Origin: Candidatus Gaiellasilicea maunaloa
Lineage (GTDB): Bacteria; Actinomycetota; Thermoleophilia; Gaiellales; Gaiellaceae
NCBI GenBank assembly: GCA_024330215.1
Contig: JANDLU010000017.1
Coordinates: forward strand, 1 to 50,338
Reading direction: 5' to 3'
Length of the DNA stretch: 50,338 bases
In this document: one piece after another, positions 35,633-43,306 of the stretch
How positions within the stretch are numbered: the stretch's first letter is position 1
Layout: every line of letters starts with the position of its first letter
The notes under the pieces: model-generated
The model's database searches: none
Told to the model about the DNA's origin: nothing
The model's input: the letters and a program-made list of their open reading frames with translations, nothing else
Made by a program: the position numbers and the translations under genes

Positions 35633-35768
35633 GACGGTGCCAGACACGGTGCCAGAGACGGTGTCAGACACGGTGCCAGAGACGGTGCCAGAGACGGTGT
35701 CAGACACGGTGTCAGAGACGGTGTCGGAGACCGTGCCAGAGACGGTGTCAGACACCGTGTCAGAGACG
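35633..35768. repeat. 12-bp tandem repeat, about eleven copies
   Basis: Units of GACGGTGYCAGA/CACGGTGYCAGA, the reverse complement of the array at 1-76. It begins 4 bp after the mutS2 stop and ends two bases before the next ATG, replacing any normal ribosome-binding site there. The copies differ at a few fixed positions. Confidence 0.9.
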
Positions 35769-35770
35769 CT

Positions 35771-36409
35771 ATGACGCGGCGCCACATCGGGCGGGACAAT
35801 CTCCGCAAGCGCCTCGAGCCGGGGGAAGGAGTGCGCGGCCGGACGACCTACGCCGGCGGCACCGTCCGGATCGAGCCCGACGAGGGCGAGAGCTTGGAGA
35901 TCCGGCCGCCGTTCGGCTTGGCGCACGAGGCCGAGTACGACCGCGTCCGCGCGGCACCTCTGCTCGAGGAGATCGCGGCCGACCACGTTGTCGCTGCCCT
36001 GCTCGTGCGGCTCGGCGGCTACGCCGTCGGCGTCTTCGAGGGCGAGCGGCTCGTCGCCTCGAAAGTCGGCTCGCGCTTCGTCAAGAACCGCCACAAGAAG
36101 GGCGGCTCCTCCGCCAACCGCTTCCGCCGGCGCCGCGAGGAGCAGGCCCGCGAGCTCGTGGACGACGCGGCCGATGTCGCCGCGCGCATCCTCGAGCCGC
36201 ACCGAGGCCGGATCGAGTTCGTCGCGCTCGGCGGCGACCGCAGCGCCGTGGACGCCGTGCTCGACGCCCGGCCCGACCTCGCGTGGCTCGGCGAGCGCGC
36301 GCTCCCCCGCTTCTTCACCGTGCCCGAGCCCCGACAGCGCGTCCTCGAGGCCTTCCCGTACGACCTCTACGCGGTGGAGGTCGTTACGCTCTCGCCCGAT
36401 GAGCCGTGA
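35771..36409 (+). CDS. acVLRF1-like peptidyl-tRNA hydrolase
   Basis: 212 residues. The centre (VGSRFVKNRHKKGGSSANRF, then RRREEQARELV) matches the Vms1/eRF1-like VLRF1 catalytic loop region, in which a glycine-rich loop replaces the eRF1 GGQ. The actinobacterial members are annotated as acVLRF1 peptidyl-tRNA hydrolases. They release nascent chains from stalled 60S/50S-type complexes as the bacterial counterpart of Vms1. Its start codon directly follows the 12-bp repeat array, with no visible Shine-Dalgarno. It overlaps the DUF2237 gene by 11 bp. Confidence 0.82.
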   Translation: MTRRHIGRDNLRKRLEPGEGVRGRTTYAGGTVRIEPDEGESLEIRPPFGLAHEAEYDRVRAAPLLEEIAADHVVAALLVRLGGYAVGVFEGERLVASKVGSRFVKNRHKKGGSSANRFRRRREEQARELVDDAADVAARILEPHRGRIEFVALGGDRSAVDAVLDARPDLAWLGERALPRFFTVPEPRQRVLEAFPYDLYAVEVVTLSPDEP

Positions 36410-36785
36410 CCCAGATGTGAACGTCGTCGGCGGCGAGCTGCTGCCGTGCTCGGCCGAGCCGCTCACCGGGTTCTTCCGGGACGCCTGCTGCGCGACCGGA
36501 CCGGAGGACGTCGGCAGTCACACGGTCTGTGCCGTGATGACCGAGGAGTTCCTCTCCTTCAGCCGGGCGGTCGGGAACGATCTCTCGACGCCGCGGCCCG
36601 AATGGGGATTCGAGGGCGTGCAGTCGGGCGACCGCTGGTGTCTTTGCGCGGCGCGCTGGCTCGAGGCGCACGAGGCCGGTCGCGCGCCCGAGGTCGTCCT
36701 CGGCGCCACACACGTCCGGGCGCTCGAGATCGTGCCGATCGAGCTCCTGACCGCTCGCGCCGCCGCTCCCGATCCGGCGCCGTGA
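36399..36785 (+). CDS. DUF2237 family protein
   Basis: 128 residues. The conserved blocks of DUF2237 are intact: GFFRDACCATGPEDVGSHTVC, separated by variation, AVMTEEFLSFS, GNDLSTPRPEWGF and GDRWCLCAARW. Five to six conserved cysteines suggest metal binding or a structural role, but the biochemical function of the family is not established. It overlaps acVLRF1 by 11 bp and the glycosyltransferase by 4 bp (GTGA), so the three form an operon. Confidence 0.9.
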   Translation: MSRDPDVNVVGGELLPCSAEPLTGFFRDACCATGPEDVGSHTVCAVMTEEFLSFSRAVGNDLSTPRPEWGFEGVQSGDRWCLCAARWLEAHEAGRAPEVVLGATHVRALEIVPIELLTARAAAPDPAP

Positions 36786-37795
36786 CCGACCTACGCGTGG
36801 CCATTCTGGCGCCGATCGCCTGGCGGGTGCCGCCGCGCCACTACGGCCCCTGGGAGCAGTTCGCCTCGCTCCTCGCCGAAGGGCTCGTCGCGCGCGGCGT
36901 CGACGTGACGCTGTTCGCGAGCGGCGACTCGCTCACCGCGGGCCACCTCGCCTCCGTCGTCCCGCGCGGCTACTCGGAGGATTCCGAGGCCGATCCCAAG
37001 GTGAGCGAGTGCCTGCACATCGCGCAGGCATTCGAGCGCGCGGCCGAGTTCGACGTGATCCACAACAGCTTCGACTTCCTCCCGCTGACCTACAGCGAGC
37101 TCGTCGAGACGCCCGTCCTGACGACGATCCACGGCTTCTCGTCGCCGCGGATCCTGCCCGTCTACCAGCGCTACGACGCAAGCTCCGCCTACGTCGCGAT
37201 CAGCGACGCCGACCGGCACCCGAGCCTCGACTACCTCGCGACGATTCACCACGGGATCGACACCGACGCCTTCTCGCTCCATGCGACGCCGGGCGGCTAC
37301 CTCCTCTTCTTCGGCCGGATCCATCCCCACAAGGGGGCGGTGGAGGCGATCGACGTCGCCGAGCGGGCGGGGATTCCGCTGATCCTCGCCGGAATCGTCC
37401 AGGACGAGCGCTACTTCGAGGAGCTCGTGGCGCCGCGGCTCGACGGCGAGAACGTCCGCTACCTCGGGCCGGTCGGGCCGGACGAGCGGTCGGAGCTCCT
37501 CGGCGGCGCGCAGGCACTCCTGCACCTGATCTCGTTCGAGGAGCCGTTCGGCTACAGCGTCGTCGAGGCGATGGCGTGCGGGACGCCTGTGCTCGCGTTC
37601 CCACGCGGCTCGATGCCGGAGTTGATCGAGGACGGGGCCACCGGATTCCTCGTCGGCGATGTCGCCGCGGCGGTCGCGGCGGTCGGGCTCGCCGAACGCC
37701 TCGATCGGGGGGCGATCCGCGAGCACGCGGTGGCGCGGTTCGGAATCGACCGGATGGTCGACGCCTATCTCGACGGCTACGCCGCGATCGTCTAG
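36782..37795 (+). CDS. GT4-family glycosyltransferase
   Basis: 337 residues from a GTG overlapping the DUF2237 stop. GT-B fold signs: N-terminal VAILAPIAWRVPPRHYGPWE, HGIDTDAFS in the linker, GGYLLFFGRIHPHKG (nucleotide-sugar side) and EEPFGYSVVEAMACGTPV, the E-x7-E motif of GT4 retaining enzymes. There is no membrane helix. The N-terminal PRHYGPWE and E--QFASLLAEGL pattern is common in actinobacterial GT4 enzymes of unknown acceptor. It may act on a glycolipid or small molecule. Confidence 0.92.
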   Translation: MTDLRVAILAPIAWRVPPRHYGPWEQFASLLAEGLVARGVDVTLFASGDSLTAGHLASVVPRGYSEDSEADPKVSECLHIAQAFERAAEFDVIHNSFDFLPLTYSELVETPVLTTIHGFSSPRILPVYQRYDASSAYVAISDADRHPSLDYLATIHHGIDTDAFSLHATPGGYLLFFGRIHPHKGAVEAIDVAERAGIPLILAGIVQDERYFEELVAPRLDGENVRYLGPVGPDERSELLGGAQALLHLISFEEPFGYSVVEAMACGTPVLAFPRGSMPELIEDGATGFLVGDVAAAVAAVGLAERLDRGAIREHAVARFGIDRMVDAYLDGYAAIV

Positions 37796-37904
37796 CGCCC
37801 CGAGGTCGGACCGGCGGAGCGCGCCGGGCGCATTGCACGTGAACCTTCTGTAGGCCCTGCTCCGAAGTCCAAGGTGCATCCAACGACGGACAAAGGAGAC
37901 CCAC

Positions 37905-38168
37905 ATGAGCAAGACACGAGCTGCAGCGATCGTCGCTTCGTTGACCGTGTCGGTGGCGGGAGTCGTCGCCCCGGTAGCGGGCGCCGCGACGTCCCCGCCG
38001 AGGGATGAGCGCTGCAAGGTACCGCCGCTGCTCTTCCAGGTGGCGGCAGTCGTCGACCCCGACAGCCTCGAGGGCTGCGGGTTCTTCGAGGATCCGAACT
38101 ACTTCGAGAACCGCAAGGAGCAGGGCACCTATACCGACCAGGGCGTCTTCTCCAGGCTGTTCGGCTAG
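37905..38168 (+). CDS. Small secreted protein, unknown function
   Basis: 87 residues with AAAGGAG upstream of the ATG. Residues 1-28 form a signal peptide (basic start, hydrophobic core, VAGAA cleavage region). The mature ~60 residues contain two cysteines (ERCKVPP and EGCGFFED) that could form a disulfide. There is no known family. A strong hairpin follows the stop, so this is a single-gene unit. Confidence 0.7.
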   Translation: MSKTRAAAIVASLTVSVAGVVAPVAGAATSPPRDERCKVPPLLFQVAAVVDPDSLEGCGFFEDPNYFENRKEQGTYTDQGVFSRLFG

Positions 38169-38179
38169 CGGGTCGAAGG

Positions 38180-38214
38180 GATCGCCCCGGCCGAGGCCGC
38201 CGGCCGGGGCGATC
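38180..38214 (+). terminator. Hairpin terminator, 14-bp stem
   Basis: GATCGCCCCGGCCG and its exact complement flank the 7-nt loop AGGCCGC, 11 bp after the small secreted protein's stop. No U-tract follows. It may also serve the convergent leftward gene ending at 38252. Confidence 0.7.
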
Positions 38215-38251
38215 GCTAGACCGATGGGACGGGCCGAACTCGTCGCAGGCG

Positions 38252-38830
38252 TCAGAGGTCGGAGCGCCGGAGCGGGCGGGCGTAGCGCGACTTCAGAGCT
38301 GCGATCGCGTCCGGGTCGTAGAGCGGCCGATGCGGATCGAGTCGTGCGATCTCCCCGCGGCTGAGCGAGCGACCCAGCGCTCGCGTCTGCCGGTCCGCCC
38401 TCCGTGCGCAGGACTCGCAGAGCGCGATCAGGTCGACGCCAACCTGCTCCTGGCCGAGCAAGCGCTGACCCAGGTGTCGAACTGTGAGCTCGGCGCGCTC
38501 GTCGCAGCGCTCGACCTCGCACCCCGACGCTGCCGACCGCTGAGCCTTCGCCTTGCGAGCCCAGTGCCGGCTGCCGTGGTAGGCGTCGCGGTCGAGCGCG
38601 AAGATCGCCCGGTAGACCGGAGGAGCGAGGACGCCGACGACGTCGACCGGCGTGCCGGCCCGCCGCCAGAGCGCGACAAGGCGGGCGGCTTCGTTCTCCG
38701 TCTCGGCGCGCTCGCGCCCTGTCTCCCGCTGGGCCTCGCGCTGCCGGAGCTCTTCCACGGTGAGGAGCGGCTTGGCTTGGCGGCGCGCTCGCATCGCCTC
38801 CTGCAAGGATCGATCGCTGGGTCTGCTCAC
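38252..38830 (-). CDS. Putative HNH-like cysteine-rich protein
   Basis: 192 residues from a GTG. The N-terminal half is charged and helical (LLTVEELRQREAQRE). The C-terminal half has C-EVER-C and, about 35 residues later, C-ES-C, with LTVRHLGQRLLG between, a spacing like a degenerate HNH or zinc-ribbon fold, but no clear HNH catalytic triad. It could be a nuclease-like or structural zinc protein; the assignment is weak. It lies downstream of the SWIM/SNF2 genes on the same strand, separated by a diverged GGGAC repeat. Confidence 0.55.
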   Translation of the reverse strand: MSRPSDRSLQEAMRARRQAKPLLTVEELRQREAQRETGRERAETENEAARLVALWRRAGTPVDVVGVLAPPVYRAIFALDRDAYHGSRHWARKAKAQRSAASGCEVERCDERAELTVRHLGQRLLGQEQVGVDLIALCESCARRADRQTRALGRSLSRGEIARLDPHRPLYDPDAIAALKSRYARPLRRSDL

Positions 38831-38881
38831 GAGCCGCCTCCGAAAGCCGCCAAGTATCGTTCAGGTCCGCGACCACTTCTC

Positions 38882-38930
38882 GGACAGGCCCTCAAAGCCC
38901 CGGTCCTGTCTGGTCGGAACACGTCCCGGG
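38882..38930. repeat. GGGAC-type repeat, diverged copy at SWIM 3' end
   Basis: GGACAGG and CCTGTC flank a spacer, followed by ACACGTCCC. In reverse complement it aligns by eye with the 41929-42022 copy. It straddles the stop codon of the SWIM protein gene at 38892, so the last ~12 residues are repeat-encoded. Confidence 0.5.
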
Positions 38931-39632
38931 CTCCAAGCCGTGGAACGAGGCGTAGGCCCGCACGAGCACGTCCGCGAGGTCGTTGCCGCCGACGCGGATT
39001 CCGCTCGGGCCAAGTCGCTTCAAGACCGCGCCGAGTGGAAGCGGCCGGCGCGCGCGCGGCTCGGGCAGTGCGCCGCCTCGCCAGATGTCGCCGCCGGCGG
39101 GGCGCTCGACCGCGGGTGCGGGCTCCGGCTCAACCGCCGGCGGAGGCTCGTCCGTGCAACCCCGCCAGTGCAGGAGCACGGAGGGGTCGCGATCGAGCTC
39201 CTCGGCGATCGCGAAGGCGAGCGCGGCGACGTGCTCGCAGGTTCCATCCCCGCCGGTGAAACGAGCACAGGTGCAGGAGCGGACGATCGCCTCGCGCCGC
39301 GGAACGAGCGGCGCATCCCAGTCCACGGTCAGCAGATGCTCGAGCTGGACGGACTGCTCGCGCCCCGCGACCGCTGCCTCGAGCGGTCGGCTCCCGCGCG
39401 CATACCGAGAGATCGCGGCCCAGATCCGCGGCGGCAGCGGCTCGGCTCCGATCGTGACGGCGTGCTCGTCGACGACGGCGCTGAGCTCGCCTGTCGCGAC
39501 ACGCAGCGAGTCCACGCTGCGTGCGCGAACGAGCCGACGCCCGTGCTCCGCCCGCGACGAGCCCTCGTCGCCCACGATCGCGCTCGCGAGCAGGCGCGCC
39601 CACGGCCCGCGACCGATTCGGTCGTCGTTCAC
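38892..39632 (-). CDS. SWIM zinc-finger protein
   Basis: 246 residues from GTG 39632, chosen for the GGGAGG upstream and because it gives the family's VNDDRIGRGPWA start. The SWIM motif is CTC-ARFTGGDGTC-EH (CxCx9CxH). SWIM proteins of this type are encoded beside SNF2-family helicases and are thought to bind DNA or partner proteins. The C-terminal end is altered by a repeat element. It is separated from the SNF2 gene by 70 bp on the same strand and is probably cotranscribed. Confidence 0.85.
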   Translation of the reverse strand: MNDDRIGRGPWARLLASAIVGDEGSSRAEHGRRLVRARSVDSLRVATGELSAVVDEHAVTIGAEPLPPRIWAAISRYARGSRPLEAAVAGREQSVQLEHLLTVDWDAPLVPRREAIVRSCTCARFTGGDGTCEHVAALAFAIAEELDRDPSVLLHWRGCTDEPPPAVEPEPAPAVERPAGGDIWRGGALPEPRARRPLPLGAVLKRLGPSGIRVGGNDLADVLVRAYASFHGLEPGTCSDQTGPGL

Positions 39633-39702
39633 GCCGCCTCCCTCGCCTGCGGCGCGGTCGCGCGGAGGAAACCCCAGGCCCCTTCCTGGCAGCATGACTG
39701 CG

Positions 39703-42700
39703 TCATGCTGCGTCCTCCAGCGAGTCGGGCGCAAGCGCGACCGCGGCCCGGATCGCGCCGAGGTCGAGGTTGCCGAGCCAGTCGTCGGAGCGGCCGGCGA
39801 TCACCTTCTCCGCCAGCTCGCGCTTCGAGTCGAGGAGCTGGTCGATCCGCTCCTCGAGCGTGCCGGTGCAGATCAGGCTGTGGACGAAGACGTGCTTGCG
39901 CTGCCCGAAGCGGTGGACGCGATCGGTCGCCTGCTGCTCGACTGCCGGATTCCACCAGCGGTCGAAGTGGAAGACGTGGTTGGCTGCCGGCAGGTTGAGC
40001 CCGCGACCGCCGGCCTTGATCGAGACGACGAGCACCGACGGGCCGTCGCCGGCGGCAAACGCCGTCAGCAGCGCCTCGCGTTGCCGCGCGTTCAGACGGC
40101 CGTGGAAGAAGCCGACGTCCCGGCCCAGACGCTCCTCGAGGTGCGGCACCAGCCGGTCGAAGCCGGGGTACTGGGTGAAGACGAGCGCCTTGTCGCCCGC
40201 CGGCACCTGCTCCAGCAGCTCGAGCAGCCGCTCGAGCTTGCCGGAGCGACCGTCGAGAGGCCTGCCGGTCGCGAGCAGCGCCTCCGGATGGTTGCAGACC
40301 TGCTTCAACTGGCTCAGCATCGCGAGCACGGCGCCCCGCCGGCCGAAGCTCTCGGCGTGCTCCTCGATCCGCGGCAGCCAGCGGTCGACCGTCGCCTGGT
40401 ACAGGCTCGCCTGCTCGACGGTGAGCCGGCAGTAGTCCTTCGCGATCGTGATCGGCGGCAGCTCCAGCTCGACCTCGGGCGCGTCCTTCTCGCGACGGAG
40501 GGCGAACGGCTCCACGATCGAGCGCAGTCGTTCGAGCGCCGCCGCGTCGCCGGCAAGCTCGATCGGCCGGGCGAACGTGCGCTCGAACCACTCGCGCGAG
40601 CCGAGCAGGCCCGGGTTGACGATGTCCATGATCGCCCAGAGCTCGCCGAGCCGGTTCTCGATCGGCGTTCCGGTCATCGCTAGCTTCCGTCGCGCGGGCA
40701 GTCGCCGCAGCGTCCGCGCCCGTTTCGTGGCCGGGTTCTTGACGTCCTGTGCCTCGTCGAGGAGGAGCCGGTCCCAGGCGACGAGGGCGAGCGCATCGGC
40801 GTCGCGCGTCGCGATGTCGTAGGAGGTGACGACGACATCGCAGGCGGGAGCCTTCGCGGCGAGCGCGGAGCCGGCGAGACGTCCGACGCCGTGATGGAGG
40901 TGGACGCGCAACGAGGGCGCGAACCGATCGATCTCCGCGCCCCACTGGCGGACGACGCTCATCGGGCAGACGACGAGCGTCGGGCCGAGCTCGTCGGGGG
41001 CGGCCTCCTCCCGCTCGGAGACGAGCATCGCGATCGCCTGCACCGTCTTCCCGAGCCCCATGTCGTCGGCCAGGATCCCGCCGACGCCGAGGTCGCCGAG
41101 TAGTCGCAGCCAGCCGTGCCCGCGCTCCTGGAACGGGAAGAGGTCGAACCGCATTCCGGCTGGCGTCGGCAGCGAGCGGAAGCGTCGCTCGCCCCCAACC
41201 AAATCGACGCCCCCGAGCGGCTCGGCGAGCCCCAGCAGCTCGGCGAGCGGTGTGTCGAGCGTGACCCTGCCGAGCTCGAGGCCGGCCTCGTCCGTCTCGA
41301 GACCCGAGACCGCGCGGACGAGATCGACGATCCCGGCCTCGTTGCGGCGACGCTCCAGGAAGAGCAGTGCGCGCTCGACATCCGTCTGGCGGAGCGCGTG
41401 CCAGCGGCCGGCGATCCGGACGAACCGCTCCTTGGCGGCGGCGAGCTCGGCGAGCTCCTCGTCCGTCAGGGCGACATCGCCGACCGCGAGCCGCCAGTCG
41501 AAGCGGGCGAGCGCCGCCGGCGAGAGGAGGCCGCTTGCACGGCCGGCCGGCCGGCTCGTCGCCGTCAGGTCGACGCGCAGGCGGCTCGGCGCGCGAAGCC
41601 ACGCGGCGGGCAGCAGCACGGGCACGCCTCGCTCCTCGAGCCGCGGCATCGTCTCGCGCAGGAAGGCGGCGGCCACATCCGGGTCGAGCTCGAGCTCGTC
41701 CGGCTCGGCGGCGTCGAGCTCGATCCCGGCCGCTGCGAGCAGCGGCTCGATCTCGGCCAGCCGGCGGATCAGGTCGCGGCGCGGATCGCTCGCGCGCAAG
41801 AAGGTGAAGACACCATCCTCGCCGTTCCAGATCAGGGCGGCGGGAAGCGCGAGCGTGGGATCGTCCTCGGCGTGGAGCCAGAGCTCGAGCACGAGCGCAG
41901 GCGGCCCACCAGCCGGGACGCCGTCCGGAGGGACAATCCCCGGGTCGTGTCCCGAAAGGACGGGTCCGAGGGACAGTCCCTTGGACGTGTCTCGAAAGGA
42001 CGTGTCCGAGGGACTGTCCCTCTCGGATAGCCGCTCGGTCAGGCGCAATCCCAGCCGCCACGGCGCCGCCGAAAGCCGGCCGAGCCCGTCGTCGACCCAG
42101 CGTGAGAGATGCCGCTCGAGCGGCGAGTAGCCGGAGTGCCGCGGCAGCACGGGCTCGTCCGCGGCGAGGCCGGCGAGGAACAGCTCGAGCGCGCCGGGTC
42201 GCTGCCTCGCCGGGCTCGCCAGCCGGACGCCGCTCGCCCGCAGACGGTCGCGGGCGATCTGGTCGACGAGAATGGGGTAGAGGTCGTCGACCGTTGCCTC
42301 CGCGTCGCCGCCGAATGCGCTCGTCGCAACGGCCGGGAGGGCGGCCGCGATCCGCGAAAGCGCCTCCTTGACGCTCTCGTCGAGGGTCGCTCCCCAGAAG
42401 GCATACCACCAGCCGTCGCCGTGATCGAGGTGCGGGTGGACGAGCCCCTCCGCGACCGATCGGCGCGCGAGCTCGACGAGCGCGAAGAGCGCTCGGGCGG
42501 TGTCCCCGACCTCGAGCGAGCGGGGCGGCGACTCCGCGAGCCGGACGAGCTCGCGTGGGTCGATCCGGCGAACCGCGACCTCGCCGCCGGCAACCGGGAG
42601 CTCGACGGTGGATGGCATGCCGACGTGGAGACCATGCGCCGAGACGCCGCCGTCGCTGCGCGCGAAGACGCAGGCGGTTGCGTCCTGCTGCCACAGAATC

Positions 42701-42753
42701 TCGAGGATCGCGGGGTCCGGATCGGCGGGAGGGGTGTGCTCGGGCCTCGACAT
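39703..42753 (-). CDS. SNF2-family helicase (SWIM partner)
   Basis: 1016 residues. The N-terminal ~450 residues match the bacterial SNF2-associated domain. The ATPase core follows: motif I DDMGLGKT, LLLDEAQDVKN (motif II DEAQ), TGTPIENRLGELW, FTQYPGF and VHRFGQ in motif VI. I start at ATG 42753, preceded by AAAGG; GTG 42780 would add nine residues. A repeat sequence is encoded in-frame at residues about 244-275 (SERDSPSDTSFRDTSKG) within the N-terminal region. It is divergent from the cNMP-binding gene across 89 bp. Confidence 0.92.
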   Translation of the reverse strand: MSRPEHTPPADPDPAILEILWQQDATACVFARSDGGVSAHGLHVGMPSTVELPVAGGEVAVRRIDPRELVRLAESPPRSLEVGDTARALFALVELARRSVAEGLVHPHLDHGDGWWYAFWGATLDESVKEALSRIAAALPAVATSAFGGDAEATVDDLYPILVDQIARDRLRASGVRLASPARQRPGALELFLAGLAADEPVLPRHSGYSPLERHLSRWVDDGLGRLSAAPWRLGLRLTERLSERDSPSDTSFRDTSKGLSLGPVLSGHDPGIVPPDGVPAGGPPALVLELWLHAEDDPTLALPAALIWNGEDGVFTFLRASDPRRDLIRRLAEIEPLLAAAGIELDAAEPDELELDPDVAAAFLRETMPRLEERGVPVLLPAAWLRAPSRLRVDLTATSRPAGRASGLLSPAALARFDWRLAVGDVALTDEELAELAAAKERFVRIAGRWHALRQTDVERALLFLERRRNEAGIVDLVRAVSGLETDEAGLELGRVTLDTPLAELLGLAEPLGGVDLVGGERRFRSLPTPAGMRFDLFPFQERGHGWLRLLGDLGVGGILADDMGLGKTVQAIAMLVSEREEAAPDELGPTLVVCPMSVVRQWGAEIDRFAPSLRVHLHHGVGRLAGSALAAKAPACDVVVTSYDIATRDADALALVAWDRLLLDEAQDVKNPATKRARTLRRLPARRKLAMTGTPIENRLGELWAIMDIVNPGLLGSREWFERTFARPIELAGDAAALERLRSIVEPFALRREKDAPEVELELPPITIAKDYCRLTVEQASLYQATVDRWLPRIEEHAESFGRRGAVLAMLSQLKQVCNHPEALLATGRPLDGRSGKLERLLELLEQVPAGDKALVFTQYPGFDRLVPHLEERLGRDVGFFHGRLNARQREALLTAFAAGDGPSVLVVSIKAGGRGLNLPAANHVFHFDRWWNPAVEQQATDRVHRFGQRKHVFVHSLICTGTLEERIDQLLDSKRELAEKVIAGRSDDWLGNLDLGAIRAAVALAPDSLEDAA
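41929..42022. repeat. GGGAC-type repeat inside the SNF2 coding frame
   Basis: It contains AGGGACAATCCC, AGGGACAGTCCC, GGACGTGTCTCGAAAGGACGT (split by variation) and GAGGGACTGTCCCTC. It is related to the 33138-33206 copy. It inserts about 31 in-frame residues into the helicase N-terminal domain with no frame disruption. Confidence 0.75.
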
Positions 42754-42842
42754 CAACCTTTCAAGATAGGCGTCAGGCACGACGACCCGTCGGACTTGGT
42801 GCGAATGGCGTACTGCGATACGATCGTCGAGCCGTGGCCGCC

Positions 42843-43253
42843 ATGCCCTCGCCCCAGCAACTCGCCCAGGTACCGCTCTTCGCGGGCCTGAAGGAACGCA
42901 ACCTGAAGCTACTCGCGAACTCGCTCAAGGAGCGCTCGTTCGGCGAGGGAGAGACGATCGCCGCCGAGGGAAAGTCGGGCGTCGGCTTCTTCGTGATCGT
43001 CGAGGGCGAGGCGACCGTGAGCGTCGACGGCAAGGAGCGAGCGACGCTTCGCGCCGGTGACCACTTCGGCGAGCTGGCGCTGATCGACGACGGCGCGCGG
43101 ACGGCGACCGTGACAGCCGCGACGCCGCTCCGATGCTACGCGATGACCTCGTGGGAGTTCCGACCGCTCGTCCAGGAGAACGCTACCGTCGCCTGGCACC
43201 TGCTCGAGAACCTCGCGAAGAGGCTCCGCGCAGCCGACGCACGGCCTCTCTAG
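42843..43253 (+). CDS. Cyclic-nucleotide-binding domain protein
   Basis: 136 residues from ATG 42843 (an in-frame GTG at 42834 would add three). It is a single cNMP-binding beta-barrel: PLFAGLKERNLKLLANSL, GETIAAEGKSG, FFVIVEGEATV, and the phosphate-binding cassette GDHFGELALIDDGARTATV, with the key Glu and Arg present. No helix-turn-helix or other output domain is attached, so it may act as a stand-alone sensor. cAMP could come from the BTAD-cyclase encoded at 3658, but that link is only inference. Confidence 0.9.
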   Translation: MPSPQQLAQVPLFAGLKERNLKLLANSLKERSFGEGETIAAEGKSGVGFFVIVEGEATVSVDGKERATLRAGDHFGELALIDDGARTATVTAATPLRCYAMTSWEFRPLVQENATVAWHLLENLAKRLRAADARPL

Positions 43254-43306
43254 CCAGGGGTAGGTGCCCGCGCGGTGCGCGCCGACGTGCCGGGTACAAC
43301 TAAGGC

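Noticed and set aside
35633-35768. Repeat array as a CRISPR
   Set aside because: 12-bp units are contiguous without spacers and no cas genes occur nearby.
39629-42694. 1021-residue leftward frame overlapping the SNF2 gene in another phase
   Set aside because: Almost entirely Arg/Pro/Ala; the SNF2 motifs are in the other frame.
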